From Hedera helix (lineage: Eukaryota > Streptophyta > Magnoliopsida > Apiales > Araliaceae): DNA of 64,000 nucleotides. The translations under genes were made by a program, and so were the position numbers. The notes under the pieces are model-generated. The model saw only the letters and a program-made list of their open reading frames with translations, did no database searches and was not told the origin of the DNA. The stretch is from the NCBI GenBank assembly GCA_947179155.2, contig OX359278.1:30508773-30572772 (forward strand), given 5' to 3'. This document shows positions 45,842 through 59,029 of the stretch, piece by piece (positions within the stretch are counted from its first letter, which is position 1; every line of letters begins with the position of its first letter).

Positions 45842-47390
45842 AAAACTTTATGCGAATTATTAATTGTTTAGATTCCATATATGTATGGGTATGTATTTAG
45901 AATAATTTATTAGGCATTATATGTTGTGTAAAATCATTTATTTTGAAAACAAGAAGCAAAAATCGTGTTTTGGATAAAAAAAATTGGACTGGATATCTGA
46001 AATCGCGAACTGCAGTAACACTGTCTAACGGACTGCGACGGGGTGCAGTGTTATAGTATAAACACTGCGCCGGGTGACTGCTCTATTGACTTTCTTAGTT
46101 GACCGAACCGCGTTGGGGCACGATGTTGTAGAACAAACACTGTGCCAGGGCTCAGTCCTGTGCCGGGGCATAGTGTTTGTTCTTCAACACTGAGCCGAGG
46201 CGCAGTGCTGCATAATCTATTTTTTAATTTTATGAGCAGTTTTTCAAAGTTATAAAATAAAAGGTTGCTTTTGGATGATTTTATAATTAAAATAAAATAG
46301 TTTATTTGAAACATGAAATTGAATTTCATGCAACTTTAATGTGCCTATTAAATGATATTAATGCATAATAAGAATTGTTTTAAATTCATGAGATGAATAT
46401 TATTTATTGATATATATGTTGATATATATAATAATAAATGAGATTTATTATGAACTATTTATCAATGTGTGATTGAATGTGCATGCATGAATGAACGAGT
46501 TTTATAAATGGGGTCTGCGTACCTCATCTTTCTAATTTTTTTTTCTTATATGTAATTCTATCTCCCTCCTATGTACTTTCCATTGACTGATGATCAAGGT
46601 TTCTTTTTATTGTAAATATTTTTGTAATATGATTAGTTAGAATTATTATGAAGAATTGGAGCCAAGAAGCAAAGAGCGCATGAAGACCCATTTGTAAAGG
46701 AGCCCGTCTTATTGAATGTAATACTTATATTCAATGTATTTATTCTTACACACTAAGTTTAACCTTTTGGTTCACTTGGTGGCTTTAGTGAACCAAACTA
46801 GAATAAAAGTTAATAAAAGTTTATAATCAATCCAAGTAGAATATAGTATTCTATATGTGCATGTTGATTTTATATATATATATATATTATCAAACATGTT
46901 TCGCATATTAAATAATATGATGCGTATTTTATATATGTGTGCATACGCGCTAAACAAGATGAGATAATTAATAACAAACCCCTCAATGAAAATTATATTA
47001 AGTTGTAACGTTCAAAGATATTTTGAATATCGAATGTCACCTTCTAGCATTGTAAAACAATAGAGTATTAAATAATCAATACATGTTTGTTATGTCACAC
47101 TAGGCTTCTCTTCATTATTTGAAATATTATTTTATTACATAGATGATGTTTATTAAAGAATTGAACATTATTGTTTTATTGTATCATATAAGGACAATAT
47201 TTTTCTCTTTACTTATATGGAAATGCTAGGTCAAACTTAACTAGGATAATTTTTATTTTGATATGTCACACATAATCACAATAATTCAAGAGGAAAAATA
47301 CAAGGAATTACACGTTGATGTAATTAACAAAATGTTATCTACCTATTTATTTATATATAGTTTGTTATTGTTGGGTATTTTCTATATGAA
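45842..47390 (+). other. Leader region of C (or an unidentified LTR fragment), with GC island
   Basis: No gene found. A GC-rich island at 46030-46212 contains four degenerate copies of a palindromic word around CAGTGTT...AACACTGCGCC, related to words in the LTRs of X and V. TATGTCACAC recurs near 47092 and 47267, and again at 54376 after B. I cannot tell whether this is all C leader or includes debris of another element. B follows. Confidence 0.45.
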
Positions 47391-48947
47391 TATATGCGTG
47401 CAAGTATACATGGTCAACAAGTAATAAAGTGATAAATTAGAGTATCGTTCTCATAGAGAATTAAATAATAATAATTATCAAATACTAATTTTATATCAAA
47501 TTAACTTTATTTAAACAATCACAATTAACTTATTAAGTAAAATCTAATTAAAATTAACAACTAAATTAAACTAATGAAAATGATTAAATTAGGTTTTAAA
47601 TATTTAAGATTACAGTTTTCCTCAATACTTCATTCTCTTCAATTCCTTTTTAATTAGTTAATTATATAGAATTGTTAACCAATAATTCTTTATAATATTT
47701 ATACGCATCTTCTAATGACATAAATAAATCCTTCTATATCTGACCCCAAGGCAACAAAACTATAGAGGAACGCTCTAATTAACTAAATCACTATATTCCT
47801 ATGTGAAATATGTTAATTAGAATATTAAGCTCAGATTCTCTTTATGACTGCAAAAGATACATAGGTATATTCCTATCCTATATACTAATCATATAAACCC
47901 TTAAAGATTTTATGAACATATGCTATCATATTCAGATCTAAATCTATACTCCATCTTTTAATTTTGTATAAATTAATCTCAATTAATTACTAAAATTAAT
48001 TAATTACATGAATGCTCAAAATATGATAAACAATTCATATATAATCATACATAATCAAAAAGGAAAAGACTTAATATAAACTAGACATTAGGTTCCATTG
48101 CAATCTTAATGTAAAATTAGCCCATAACTAAAGAAGAAAATGCGTTCATAATATTAGATATCATCCCAAGAATAACAATAATTAAAAGAAAAGATTTAGA
48201 GAGAAAAGATCTTAGTCTTGAAGTGCGATCTCAAATTCTTCCTTCCATCTTGAATCCTTGTGTGAATCCTCCTTTAGATCTTGATAAAAACCTTCATTTC
48301 CTTTTCTAATCTCCTCCTAACTATGTTAATCTCTATTCTAATCCCTTGAAAATAAGAGTCTTATAGTGTATTTATAAGTTACAAGTCTAAATCCTAACAT
48401 ATAAGTACACCCAAATCTAATTCGAAGTAAAAAAACATGCAAAAATGCGTTAAAAACAAGTTTGGCCGCGTCCCAAGCGCAGCTGCGAAGCCCTAGGGCG
48501 TAGCTACATAGATCACAGCTACGCTCATTTTATTAAATTAGTAGATTGTTAAGGCGCACCTGCGCTCACCAACAAAGTTGGTTGCTCTAGCATTAGTTAG
48601 AAAAATGGGCATAACTTTCTCATATGAACTCCGATTGAGATGATTCAAGATTTTTCGGAAAGCTGAGAAGTAGATCTACAACTTTCATGTTTTAGGATTT
48701 GACAAATTCCTCCTATATCAAGGTCAAAATCAGGCCTGAAGTAACCACTATGTAATTGACGAGCTGAAAATGCAAGTATAGCAACTCCAAACTTTGATCA
48801 ACCAAGCCTTTATTCCAATTCCTACCAAATATCATCAAAACACATAAAAACAACATAAAACACTTAAGATTAATATAAAACACTTAAGAACTCACAAATT
48901 ATTAAGGTAAAAGATACTCAATACATAGGCATAAAACTCACTTATCA
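47391..48947 (-). mobile_element. 3' LTR of B
   Basis: About 1.56 kb, colinear with 52802-54371. A minus-strand TATA-like TATAAATA lies at 48370-48377. GC patch at 48465-48585 with GCGCAGCTGCG (48477-48487) and GGCGCACCTGCGCTCACC. Confidence 0.9.
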
Positions 48948-48963
48948 AATACCCCCAAACTTA
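48948..48963 (-). other. Polypurine tract of B
   Basis: Plus AATACCCCCAAACTTA; minus strand purine-rich, adjacent to the LTR start TGATAAGTGAG. Confidence 0.8.
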
Positions 48964-50364
48964 ACCATTTACTTGCCCCAAGCAAAACAAAACTAAACTA
49001 AGACTCTACCAACTCAACCTAAATTACTCAGGCAATAAATCTATATGAATTTTAACTTTGGCCTCAAAGATATTTTTAAATAATAACTCAAAGAAAATTT
49101 CAAAATTATGCACAGCCTATAATTTTAACATATTTATTAATCTTACTTTACTCAAGATCCTTTGTGTGTGTGTGAATCCAAAATGTATCAAACTAATTAA
49201 AACTTAAATAAGTTCATGCAATTAAATGTCTCATAAAAGATATTACACAATAAAAGAATTACAAAAGCAAAACTCTATAAACTTACTTTTTCACATCTTT
49301 TAGCTAATAAATAGGCAATATATAACAAAAAAGATCAAAAAGTTTCAACGCATTAAACACACTAGGATCATTATTTGCATTAAATACATAATTTCTCAAA
49401 TATTACCTAAAATAGGTGGCCATCCTTTTTTTAGTTTTTATTTCATTCTCTTTCTTTTCTTTCATAAGTGAGTGCATTTTATGCTCCTTATCATTTTTCT
49501 TTCGCAATACGAGTGCATTTTACGCTCTATCTCATTTTTGCATATGTTTATGAGTGAGTGCATTTTACACTCCATCTCAACTCATCACATTTTTTCCTCT
49601 TCAATTTAACTTGGGAAACTCAATATTAAATAATTCTAAAAAAATTACCTAAATCATCTCTCTTAAATTATAATTCACCTAATATTTCGCATTAAATTAT
49701 GATCAAATAAGATATAGAGTTCATAAATATCTATTATAAGCAATTAACCATATAAATTTTCTCTAAGCTAAAACTAACTCAACACAAATGGATATATGCT
49801 TAGAAATTTAAAGGATCTCAAATAAAATAATAACCAATAATATACCAAAATTCAGACTAACAAAAATTTATCCATTTTTCAAAAGTTATTAAATAAAAAC
49901 CAAAATTTATATCATCGACCAAAAATTTAATTCAATTAATTCTTTGCCCAATAGACTCAACCTAAAAACTAAATTATCTCATTTTCGTAGGAAACACGAT
50001 TGCACTTAGCATGTGTAACAAGCCTTTAAATCTCATAATTACCCCTAAGTGGACAAGTTATGTCTCATGAGGATTTGCAGTGAATTTACCCACAAAATTC
50101 TAAATTTTAAACTAAAATAAAAACCTAAAAAATTTAAAATTCTTTCAAACTTTACCCACACCCTCAAACTTAAAATAGACATTGTCATCAATGTATAAAA
50201 TAAAGAAAATTTAAGAAGACTCCCCTGAATATGTAGCATTTTTTTCTCCTCATCTACTAAGTCTAAGCTGGATTGAATAAACCTGAAACAAAACAAAAAT
50301 AAATAAATAAATAAAACTAAATTTTACTACTAATTTTTTTTACTAAAAACTAAAACTAAAACTT
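48964..50364 (-). other. 3' non-coding region of B with repeated GTGCATTTTA motif
   Basis: No gene. At 49467-49585 the plus strand shows GAGTGCATTTTATGCTC, GAGTGCATTTTACGCTC and GAGTGCATTTTACACTC, each followed by ATCTCA-like words: three copies of the motif seen in Z and A. Confidence 0.65.
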
Positions 50365-50387
50365 GGGTTGCCTCCCAATAAGTGCTT
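50365..50387 (-). promoter_or_regulatory. Conserved post-pol motif in B
   Basis: Minus strand AAGCACTTATTGGGAGGCAA, then CCC. See the matching sites in A (4185) and Z (15585). Confidence 0.6.
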
Positions 50388-50589
50388 GTTTTAAAGTCTC
50401 AGCCTAACTACTCCCTTTTCTCTAGCCCGAATCGAATTTATGCTTAATGAATCGCCTTGGAAGTCATGCCTTGACCATTTGCTTAACTTTTCCTTGAGAC
50501 TTGAGACCCCTAAACTTGCGTTCATCCTTCTTCCTCCAATAAAATTGAGCTTTCAATCCCACAACATCAACCCGAAAGCACTCTTCTTG

Positions 50590-50950
50590 ACCATCTGGAA
50601 ATTTCATTACATTAAACACCGTGAAGGTCACCTCCTCACCTTAAACTCTCATAGTTAGCTCGTTTTTTTGCACAATAGTCAACGCTCCCCTTGTAGCTAA
50701 AAATGGACACCCAAGAATAATCGGTATATTTTTATCCTCAAAATCTAGCACAATAAAATTTGTGGGGAAGATAAACTTATCCACTTTCACAAGAACATCT
50801 TCAACAATCCCCTTTGGATAAGTAAATGACTGATCCGCCAACTGTAAGGCGACATAGGTGGGCATCGCTTCCTTCAAACCAAGCTTCTTATAAACTGATA
50901 GAGGCATTAAATTTATGCTCGCTCCCAAATCACATAAGCATCGATTAAAA
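50590..50950 (-). pseudogene. Protease of B with intact active site, truncated pol
   Basis: Reads CDLGASINLMPLSVYKKLGL, LQLADQSFTYPKGIVEDVL, VDKFIFPTNFIVLDFED and PIILGCPFLATRGAL, then after a stop EEVTFTVFNVMKFPDGQEEC. CDLGAS keeps the catalytic Asp that A has lost. Downstream (to 50400) the sequence LKAQFYWRKKDERKFRG is not RT; it leads into the conserved post-pol motif. RT, RNase H and integrase are gone. Confidence 0.85.
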
Positions 50951-52672
50951 AATTGGCTCCCAATGGTGCACAGAATGGTGAAACTACCCGGATCTTTCAG
51001 CTTTGGTAGTAGCTTATTTTATAATATGACACTGCACTCCTTCGTAAGAGTCACTGTTTCGTAGTCCCCTAGCTTCTTTTTCTTAGACAAAATCTCCTTC
51101 ATGAACTTTAAGTAGTTAGGCATCTGGTCTAATGCGTCTGTGAATGGGATGTTAATATGTAATTTCTTGAACACCTCCAAAGATTTTAAAAAATGCTTGT
51201 CGAGCTTGTTCTTTTGAAGTCTTTACGGGAATGGCACGGGTGGCACAAACTAATTCTGATTAGGATTCTCCGCCACCTTCTTTTCCTCTACCTCATGTGT
51301 CCCAATTTCCTTTTCAGCCCCACTATCATCTTGCATATCCGGATGTGCCTTCTTCAAATTTTCTTCATCAACCTCATGTAACTCCTTACCACTTCGTAGG
51401 GTCACAGCATTGCATTGTTCATTGCCTTCCCTTCTCGAATTTGTCACTGTATCACTTGGCAAAGCACCTTATGATTGATTATTTATGATACTAGCAAGCT
51501 GTCCCACTTAGTTCTCGATGATCCGTACTGATGATTCTATATTAGTCATTCGAACCTCATTCTGTGACATGTAATTCTCCGTCCGAGTTATGAAATTCGT
51601 CGTTTGCATCATGAACTGAGAAAACACCTCCTTTATATTTGACTGCTTTTCTGTCTATAAGGGAGATTGATTCTGAAAACTCAGAGTGTATAATGGTCTA
51701 GGAGCATATGATTGAGCTTGATTCTTGTTCCCTGACTAATTGGAAAGATTCCTCACCCCCGGATGATAGTAATTTGAATTAATGGGTTTGCTACTGCTGA
51801 TTATAGTTTGCCACAAACTGGACCGATTCTGTATTGATTGGGCATTGATTAACTGAGTGGTTCCCAGCACATAGATCACAAGTTATTGCCACAGGTTGAT
51901 TAGGCTGCCCAGTCTTTGTAAGTGTTTCTACCATCTTCATTAGTGTTGCCATTTGCTCAGCCATTACAGAAACTGCATCATTTTTAATTCTCCCAACTGC
52001 CTTTGGCTGATTCAATCTTGTAGAAGGCCATTGGTAATAATTTGCTGCCATGGTTTCCAACAAGTCATAGACCTCATCCAAACTCTTCACCATTAAAGCA
52101 TCACCCACAGCTGCATCAATAATAGTCCTCGTTGTACTAAATAACCCATTGTAGAATGTTTGAACTTGAAGCCACTTGGGTATTCCATGTTGTGGACATC
52201 TCCACAATAAATCTTTGAAGCGCTCCCACGCCTCGTACAATGATTCTGAATCATGCTACATGAATGAAGTGATGTCTTTTCTCATTTTTGCAATCTTCGC
52301 TGGTGGAAAGGACTTTGCTAAGAACTTTTGAGCCAAGTCATTCCAAGTAGTGATAGACCCCGGTGGAAGTGAATGCAACCAACTTTTTGCCTTATCACTA
52401 AGTATGAAAGGGAACAAGCAAAGTCTTACAGCGTCATCCGAAACTCCATCATACTTGAAAGTATCACATATCTCCAAAAAGCTCTTGAGATGATCATTCG
52501 GATTGTCATTGGGCAAACCCACAAACTGCACTGAATTTTGGATCATTTGTATCGTGCCCGGCTTGATCTCAAAACTTATGGCTTGAATTGCAGGCCTATG
52601 GATGCTAGATTGGATTTCAGTGACTTGTGGTATTGCATAGTCTCGCAACAATTTTCGATCCTCGTCCTTCAT
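50951..52672 (-). pseudogene. Gag of B, nearly intact
   Basis: Starts MKDEDRKLLRDYAIPQVTEI at 52672. The capsid region includes FEIKPGTIQMIQNSVQFVGL, RLCLFPFILSDKAKSWLHSL and WNDLAQKFLAKSFPPA (to 52256). A TAG follows, then 52240-51791 continues YEAWERFKDLLWRCPQHGIP, AAVGDALMVKSLDEVYDLLE and the zinc knuckle CDLCAGNHSVNQC. A later basic/acidic tail (51462-51250, VTLRSGKELHE) is in another frame after stops. The single TAG in the capsid region falls at the same codon as in A. Confidence 0.88.
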
Positions 52673-52774
52673 TTAACCTAAAAAGGAAGAAAAAATAAAA
52701 ATAAAAATAAAAAATTGCTTAAATTAAAACTAATTTGATTAAAATTAATATTGGTAAATAATTATTAAATTAAA

Positions 52775-52792
52775 TCCCCGGCAACGATGCCA
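52775..52792 (-). other. Primer binding site of B (tRNA-Asp type)
   Basis: Minus strand TGGCATCGTTGCCGGGGA; differs from the tRNA-Asp complement at two positions, both adjustable by C/G to T/A change. Confidence 0.9.
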
Positions 52793-52801
52793 TAACCTAA
52801 T

Positions 52802-54371
52802 TGTATGCGTGCAAATATACACGGTTAACAAATAATAAAGTGATAAATTAAAGTATCGTTTCCATATAAAATTAAATAATAATAATTACCAAATTCTAAT
52901 TTTATATCAAATTAACTTTATTTAAACAATTGTAATTAACTTATTAAGTAAATCTAATTAAAATTAACAACTAAATTAAACTAATGAAAATGATTAAATT
53001 AGGTTTTAAATATTTAAGATTAAAGTTTCCCTCAATGCTTCATTTAAATATCTTCAATTCCTTTTTAATTAGTTAATTATATAGAATTGTTAACTGAGAA
53101 TTCTTTATAATATTTATATGCATCTTCTAATGACATATAAACAAATCCTTCTAAATCTGACCCCAAGGCAACAGAACTAGAGAGGAATCTTCTAATTAAT
53201 TAAATCATTATATTCCTATGTGAAATATGTTAATTAGAATATTAAGCTCAGATTCTCTTTATGACTGCAAAAGATACATAGGTATATTCATATCCTATAT
53301 ACTAATCATATAAACCCTTTCAGATTTTATGAACAGATGCTATCATATTAAGATCTAAATTTATACTTCATCTTCTAATTTTGTATAAATTAATCTCAAT
53401 TAATTACTACAGTTAATTAATTACATAAATTTCCAAAATATGATAAACAATTCATATATAATCATACATAATCAAAAAGGAAAAGAATTAATATAAACTA
53501 GACATTGGGTTCCATTGCAATCTTAATGTAAAATTAGCCCATTACTAAAGGAAAAAACACGTTCATAATATTAGATATCATCCCAAGAATAAAAATAATT
53601 AAAAGAAAAGATTTAGAGAAAAAATATCTTAGTCTTGAAGTGCGATCTCTAATTCTTCCTTCAATATTGAATCCTTGCGTGAATCCTCCTTTAGATCTTG
53701 ATAGAAATCTTGATTTCCTATTCTAATCTCCTCCTAACTATGTTAATCTCTATTTTAATCCCCTGAAAATAAAAGTCTTATAGTGTATTTATAAGTTACA
53801 AGTCTAAATCCTAGCATAAAAGGACACCCAAATCCAATTCGGAGTAAAAAAAACATGTAAAAACGCATTAAAAATAAGTTTGGCCACATCCCAAATGCAA
53901 CTGCAAAGCCCTAGAGCGCAGCTGCACTCATTTTATTTAATTAGAAAATTGCTCGGGCGCACCTGTGCTCACCCGGGCGAAGCTGCGCTCACCAACAAAT
54001 TTGGCTGCTCTAGCATTAGTTAGAAAAATGGCCATAACTTTCTTATACGAACTCCGATTGAGATGATTCAAGATGTTTCTGAAAGCTGAGAAGTAGATCT
54101 ACAACTTTTATGTTTTAGGATTTGACAAATTCATCGTAGATCAAGGTCAAAATCAGGCCTGAGGTAACTACTGTGTAATTGACGAGCTGAAAATGCAAGT
54201 ATAGTAACTCCAAACTTTAGTCAACCAAGCCTTTATTCCAATTCCTACCAAATATCATCAAAACACATAAAAAGTAACATAAAACACTTAATATTAATAT
54301 AAAACACTTAAGAACTCATAAATTATTAAGGTAAAAGATACTCAATACATAGGTATAAAACTCACTTATCA
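52802..54371 (-). mobile_element. 5' LTR of B
   Basis: Plus ends TGTATGCGTGCA and ACTCACTTATCA. Colinear with 47391-48947. TATA-like TATAAATA on the minus strand at 53786-53793. GC patch at 53880-53998 with GCGCAGCTGC and GGGCGAAGCTGCGCTCACC. Confidence 0.92.
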
Positions 54372-54541
54372 ATTATGTCACACAAGGCTATATACATTTG
54401 AAATAGGATCTTTAATCTTACTAGAAAATCTTTAATTAGACTTGCCGAATTATATAAGGAGGGTAATATAGTTTGATAAAAATATTGGGAGAATACCAAT
54501 TTAAATAAAGAGCTAATTTATTTTTGTAATTAATTAAAAGA

Positions 54542-55490
54542 ATGTATGCTAAAATGTTGCCTATTTTCACATGCAGAATTTTACAAATGTTAAACTCACT
54601 ATCACTGCGTAACATACTTGATGCTAACAAACTGATCGGACCAAATTACACGAACTGGTTAAGGAATTTGAGAATAGTTCTCACTGCTGAAAAGATTTCC
54701 TATGTCCTAACTTCATCTGTCCGTGCAACTGTTGTAGAAGAAGCCTATGAGGAAGAGATTTCCACTTTTAAGAAGTGGCAAGATGATGCAATTGTGGGTC
54801 AATGCATCATACTCACATCCATGAGTAATGAGCTTTAGCATTAGCATGAAAAAATGGATGCTCCTACTATATTGCTGCACCTAAGGAACTTTATGGTGAG
54901 CAAAGTATGACTGCTAGATATTAGATATTTAAGGAACTCTTCTGATCTTGGATGACCGAGGGCACTACCGTTGAGACTTATGTCCTAATGATGATCAATC
55001 TGATTGAACTACTTGGACAGTTAGGGTTCGTAATAGATGGGGAGTTAAGCCAAGATCTAATCTTGTAATCACTCCCAAACTCCTTCTCTTAAGTTATTGT
55101 AAATTTTCACATGAATAAGCTGGATGTCAGCTTGCCTGAGTTACTAAACATGTTGAAAATTATGGACGGTCACTTCCCATCCAAGAAGGGTCATTTCCCA
55201 TCGAAGAAGGGTCAAGTCTTGTTAGTGGATGATTCTTCCAAGAAGAGGAAGAAACCCAATGGTTCTTCTAAAAAGAAGAAAAAGAAGAAGGCTAAGAGCA
55301 AGGCAAAGATAAAGGATAATAAGAAAACTAATCCAGATAGCAAAAGAATATGCTTCCATTGCAATAAGTCGGGTCACTGGAAGAGGAACTGCAAGAAGTA
55401 TCTTGCAGATCTAAAACAGAAGAAGCTTGGAGAAGATTTAACTACAGATCAAGGTTTGTTCATGATTGAAATAAATCTTTTTACAAGTCA
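54542..55490 (+). pseudogene. Gag of C, broken
   Basis: The frame 54542-54838 contains LIGPNYTNWLRNLRIVLTAE, typical of the copia gag N-terminus. Later pieces in other frames include LLGQLGFVIDG and, at 55111-55490, MNKLDVSLPELLNMLKIMDG, a tandem pair of GHFPSKK, a Lys-rich basic stretch (SSKKKKKKKAKSKAKI) and the zinc knuckle CFHCNKSGHWKRNC (about 55351-55392). Stops at 54838 and between 54900 and 55080. Nucleocapsid binds element RNA. Confidence 0.85.
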
Positions 55491-55899
55491 AAGTTCTACT
55501 TGGGTATTAGATACTGACTGTGGTTCTAACATATGTAACACTATGTAAGGGTTAAACAGAAGTAGAAAGCTAAACAAAGATGAAGTCGTCATACGCGTGG
55601 GGAATAGAGTAAAGGTTGTTGCATTAGTCATAGAAACTTATTGCTTAGCACTGTCTACAGGCAAGTCCATCAGTTTAAAAAAATGTTATTATGTTCCAGT
55701 ACTTATTAGAAACATTATTTCTATTCCTATGTTAGACAATTATGGTTTTCATATTATAATTAAGAATAATAATTGTTCTATTTATAATGATAATGTTTTA
55801 TATAGTACAAGTAAATTACACAATAGACTTTATTTACTTGACTTACATGAAAATATATTACAAATTGAACAAACTAAGGAAAAAAAAGATATAATGTAA
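55491..55899 (+). pseudogene. Protease and pre-integrase region of C
   Basis: WVLDTDCGSNICN stands where copia proteases have LDTGCGSHICN: the Gly of the DTG active site is Asp, so the enzyme should be dead. A TAA ends this frame at about 55548. The same frame reopens at 55597 with NRVKVVALVIETYCLAL, KKCYYVPVLIRNIISI and LYLLDLHENI, the usual protease C-terminus and linker. Confidence 0.82.
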
Positions 55900-56893
55900 A
55901 TTATACCTTTATATAGCATTGTAGACTTCGTCATATTAATGAAATAAGTTGCATAAAGATGGGGCTTTTAGAGCTGTCTAATTATGAATCATAGCCAACT
56001 TTTGAATCTTGTCTTATGGGTAAAATGACTAAATCTCCTTTTAGTAGAAAAGGAGATAAAGTTACAGAGTTGTTAGAGTTTGTACACACAAATGTATGTG
56101 GGCCTATAATGACGCATGCATGAGGAGGGTGTTCATATTTTATTACTTTTACTGATGAGCATTCAAGATTTGAATATGTGTATTTGATGAACTACAAATC
56201 TGAATCATTTAAAAAGTTGAAAGAATATAGAAGTGAAGTAGAGAAACAAACTAACAAGAGTATTAAGATTTTTCGATCAATGAGTTTTTAGATACTTAAG
56301 CAATGAGTTTTTAGATTATCTCAAAGAAAATAGTATAATCTCACAATGGACTCCACCAAGTACACCACAATTGAATGGTGTATCTGAAAGGAGAAATCGA
56401 ATATTGTTAGACATGGTTCGTTCTATGATGAGTTTTACCGATCTTCCAATTTTCTTCTAGGGTTATACCCTAGAAACGGCTGTATACCTACTTAACAAAG
56501 TACCTTCTAAATCCGTTCCTAAGACTCCATATGAAATATGAATAGGAAAGAAACCTAATCTTAAGTATGTTAAGATTTAGGGTTGTCCAGCTCATGTCAA
56601 AATGATTGATCATGATAAGCTAGAGACAAGATCTGATAAGTATAAATTTGTGGGATATCCTAAAAAAACTGCAGGGTATTATTTTTATCATCCTAATAAT
56701 CAAAATGTATTTGTTGTGAAACATATTTCCTTCTTGGAGAAGGAGTTTATCCTCAAATGGGACAATAGAAGTAAAATAGACCTTGAAGAAGTTCAAGAAC
56801 CACAAAACACTATGGGTCAAAATGACATACCTAATTAATTAACACAACCTAATGTACCACTACCTAATCAAGTAACACAACATAAGGTATGGA
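55900..56893 (+). pseudogene. Integrase of C, broken
   Basis: In shifting frames: GHINEISCIKMGL, ESCLMGKMTKSPFSRKGD (zinc/linker), LLEFVHTNVCGP (first Asp replaced by Asn), SYFITFTDEHSRFEYVYLM, SQWTPPSTPQLNGVSERRNR (Glu region) and MMSFTDLPIFF, then the C-terminal 56602-56838 with KFVGYPKKTAGYYFYHP and VVKHISFLEKEFIL. Multiple stops. T splits C just after this at 56894. Confidence 0.86.
56889..56893. repeat. Target-site duplication of T, left copy (ATGGA)
   Basis: Directly before TGTAATGACC; repeated at 60865-60869. Confidence 0.93.
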
Positions 56894-57473
56894 TGTAATG
56901 ACCACAAATATTACGACCTCTTTCCATTATAATTGATGTCGTATTAATCAATGAAATGGAATTAAAAATTTATTTTATTTTGCATTCATGAATAATCATA
57001 TCAATGTGTATAAGGTTGGAATTAAAGGGAAGTTCACTCGGTGAAATTGTTGAACCAAGTGACTAACCTAGAAATAATAATATCGATAACGATAAGATCA
57101 AAACCCTAAACCGATGTCCCAATTAAAAGCATTAGGGTTTATAATTAAACCAATGCATGGTAGAGTAAATAAATTTCCAACGAAAGCCTAATATGATGAT
57201 TTAATTTATCCAACTAAGACATGTGATACTTATGACCCTAAATATAGCATTAAACAAGCTAGGGTAAATTTTGGAATACTAATTAATATTATGTGATTTA
57301 AAGGTATAGATTAAATGCCTAGCTCATGGAAATAATTTAATAACCCAAGGAAGTAATGATGGGAGCCCAAATGAATTTAATTAGGAGCCCAAGTGAATTT
57401 AAATTGTTAGCCCAAGAAATTGAATTCCAATAGCCCAAACAAGTCAAAAATTAGTCAAAGTTTACAAGATGGT

Positions 57474-57518
<45 letters not shown>

Positions 57519-57758
57519 TATAAATTGATAACTAAAAAGAAAATCAAATCATGGGAAAAGGGGAGTAGGTGCCGGCAATATGGGGGGAGGAAATAAAAAA
57601 TGGTGCAATGCTCAAGGCCCTTAAATCACTCCCATGCTAAGCCTTCCCCATGCTCCATCAAATCCCCTAAAAAGTGGATCTTGCTTTAACCCAAATTAAG
57701 AGCTTGATTAACTAGTTGTTGAATGATTAAGGTAGCCTAAATAAAATTAAGTTACCTC

Positions 57759-57768
57759 TATAAATATA
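57759..57768 (+). promoter_or_regulatory. TATA box in T
   Basis: TATAAATATA, about 865 bases from the LTR start, followed by a leader with repeated GAGAGA and AGAAAC words. Confidence 0.6.
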
Positions 57769-59029
57769 AGACTTGGCCAACTCTTGCAAGAGTTGGTCAT
57801 TTTCTAAGTCTTTGCTAGAGAGAAAAAGAGAGAAACTAGAAAGCAAGAGAGAAGAAACTTTAGGGTTCTTGAGAGAAAATTAAAATACCAAGAAGAGTTG
57901 TGTGGGGGGGGGGGGGGAGTCTAGGCAGCAAGGAGGGTTCTTGGGGATGCCATCTAGCTTCATCTCCTACTTTGGGAAGCAACGGAAACAAGCTATTAGG
58001 AGCAAAAGGTATAAATCGCTCAAAACTCTAGTTTAATGCTTCAATTGGTATATTATGTGATTTCTATGTTAAAAAACTTATTTTCAAAGTCTAAATGGAT
58101 AGATCCATGCTAGATTGGTATATATAGGGTTATATGGGTTTATCATGGAGTTTTATGTGTTTATGTTGAAAAATTTCATCAAACTCGTTGAATAAATTTT
58201 TACCGACGAAAATAACGTAACCTAAAACATAGCAGCCCCTTACCGGAATTACTGTGCACAATCCGTAAGTCAGATTTATGATCCATCAATTTTGGGTGTT
58301 ATATCTATAAAATACGAAGATTCTCCAAGTTTAATGACTTAAATCCGATTTAAAATGAGCAAGATATGAATTTTCTACCAAAACACCCCACTGATTTTAG
58401 GGTTGTGCCTAACAGTCCGGTTTGGAGCAAATTTCAGTGACCAAAACAAATCCTAATTTGATGTTTGATAATGGAATCTTGTATTTCGGAAAGATACGAA
58501 TCTATCGATACCTAATAGGCCTCAATCGGAGTTATAGAACTCAAGATATTCAAGTTTTCATAAAGGATCCCAAATCCGAAAATGTTAAAAAACATTCTGC
58601 CTATTTTTGGAAAAAAAAACCGGCCGGTTCGGTTTTTTTCGATTTTTCCATTTCCTTGGGTGGGGACGGTTCGGGCATTTTTAGGCCGGTTCTTGGGTTA
58701 GTTCCAAAAGAGAAAATGCTTGTAATTTTATAAAGAATATTATAAAAATTTTAAATCTGAAATTTTATGTCCTTTGGTATTTATTAGAATTAATGGTTGA
58801 TTAAACCTTACTAATTAAACGAAAAATGCTAAACTAATATGTTTAATTTCTGAAAAATCATAAAACTACTAATTACTTATTATTCAATATTAATTAAATA
58901 ATAAGTATGATTAATTAAGAAATTAATTATTTTTAAAAGTATTTAAGGTGTAAAGAGTACACTAATTAACTATTAATTAGTTAGTAATTAGATAAAATTA
59001 CTAATAAATTATTATTAAATAAAAAATAT

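Larger units (their letters stand above)
47391..54371 (-). mobile_element. Element B: non-autonomous Athila-like element with gag and protease only
   Basis: Minus strand. LTRs at 54371-52802 (5') and 48947-47391 (3'), tRNA-Asp primer site (52775-52792), gag (52672-about 51250), protease (about 50945-50590), conserved post-pol motif and polypurine tract. RT, RNase H and integrase are entirely missing, with protease passing straight into 3'-end sequence. Inserted in the leader of C. The left edge is blurred (TATATGCGTG instead of TGTATGCGTG), so target duplications could not be confirmed; ATTAT follows the right end. Confidence 0.9.

Noticed and set aside
58422..58733. 103-codon open frame on plus inside T
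   Set aside because: It lies wholly in a solo LTR across its GC island, with low-complexity Lys/Phe-rich ends and no recognisable domain; open by chance.
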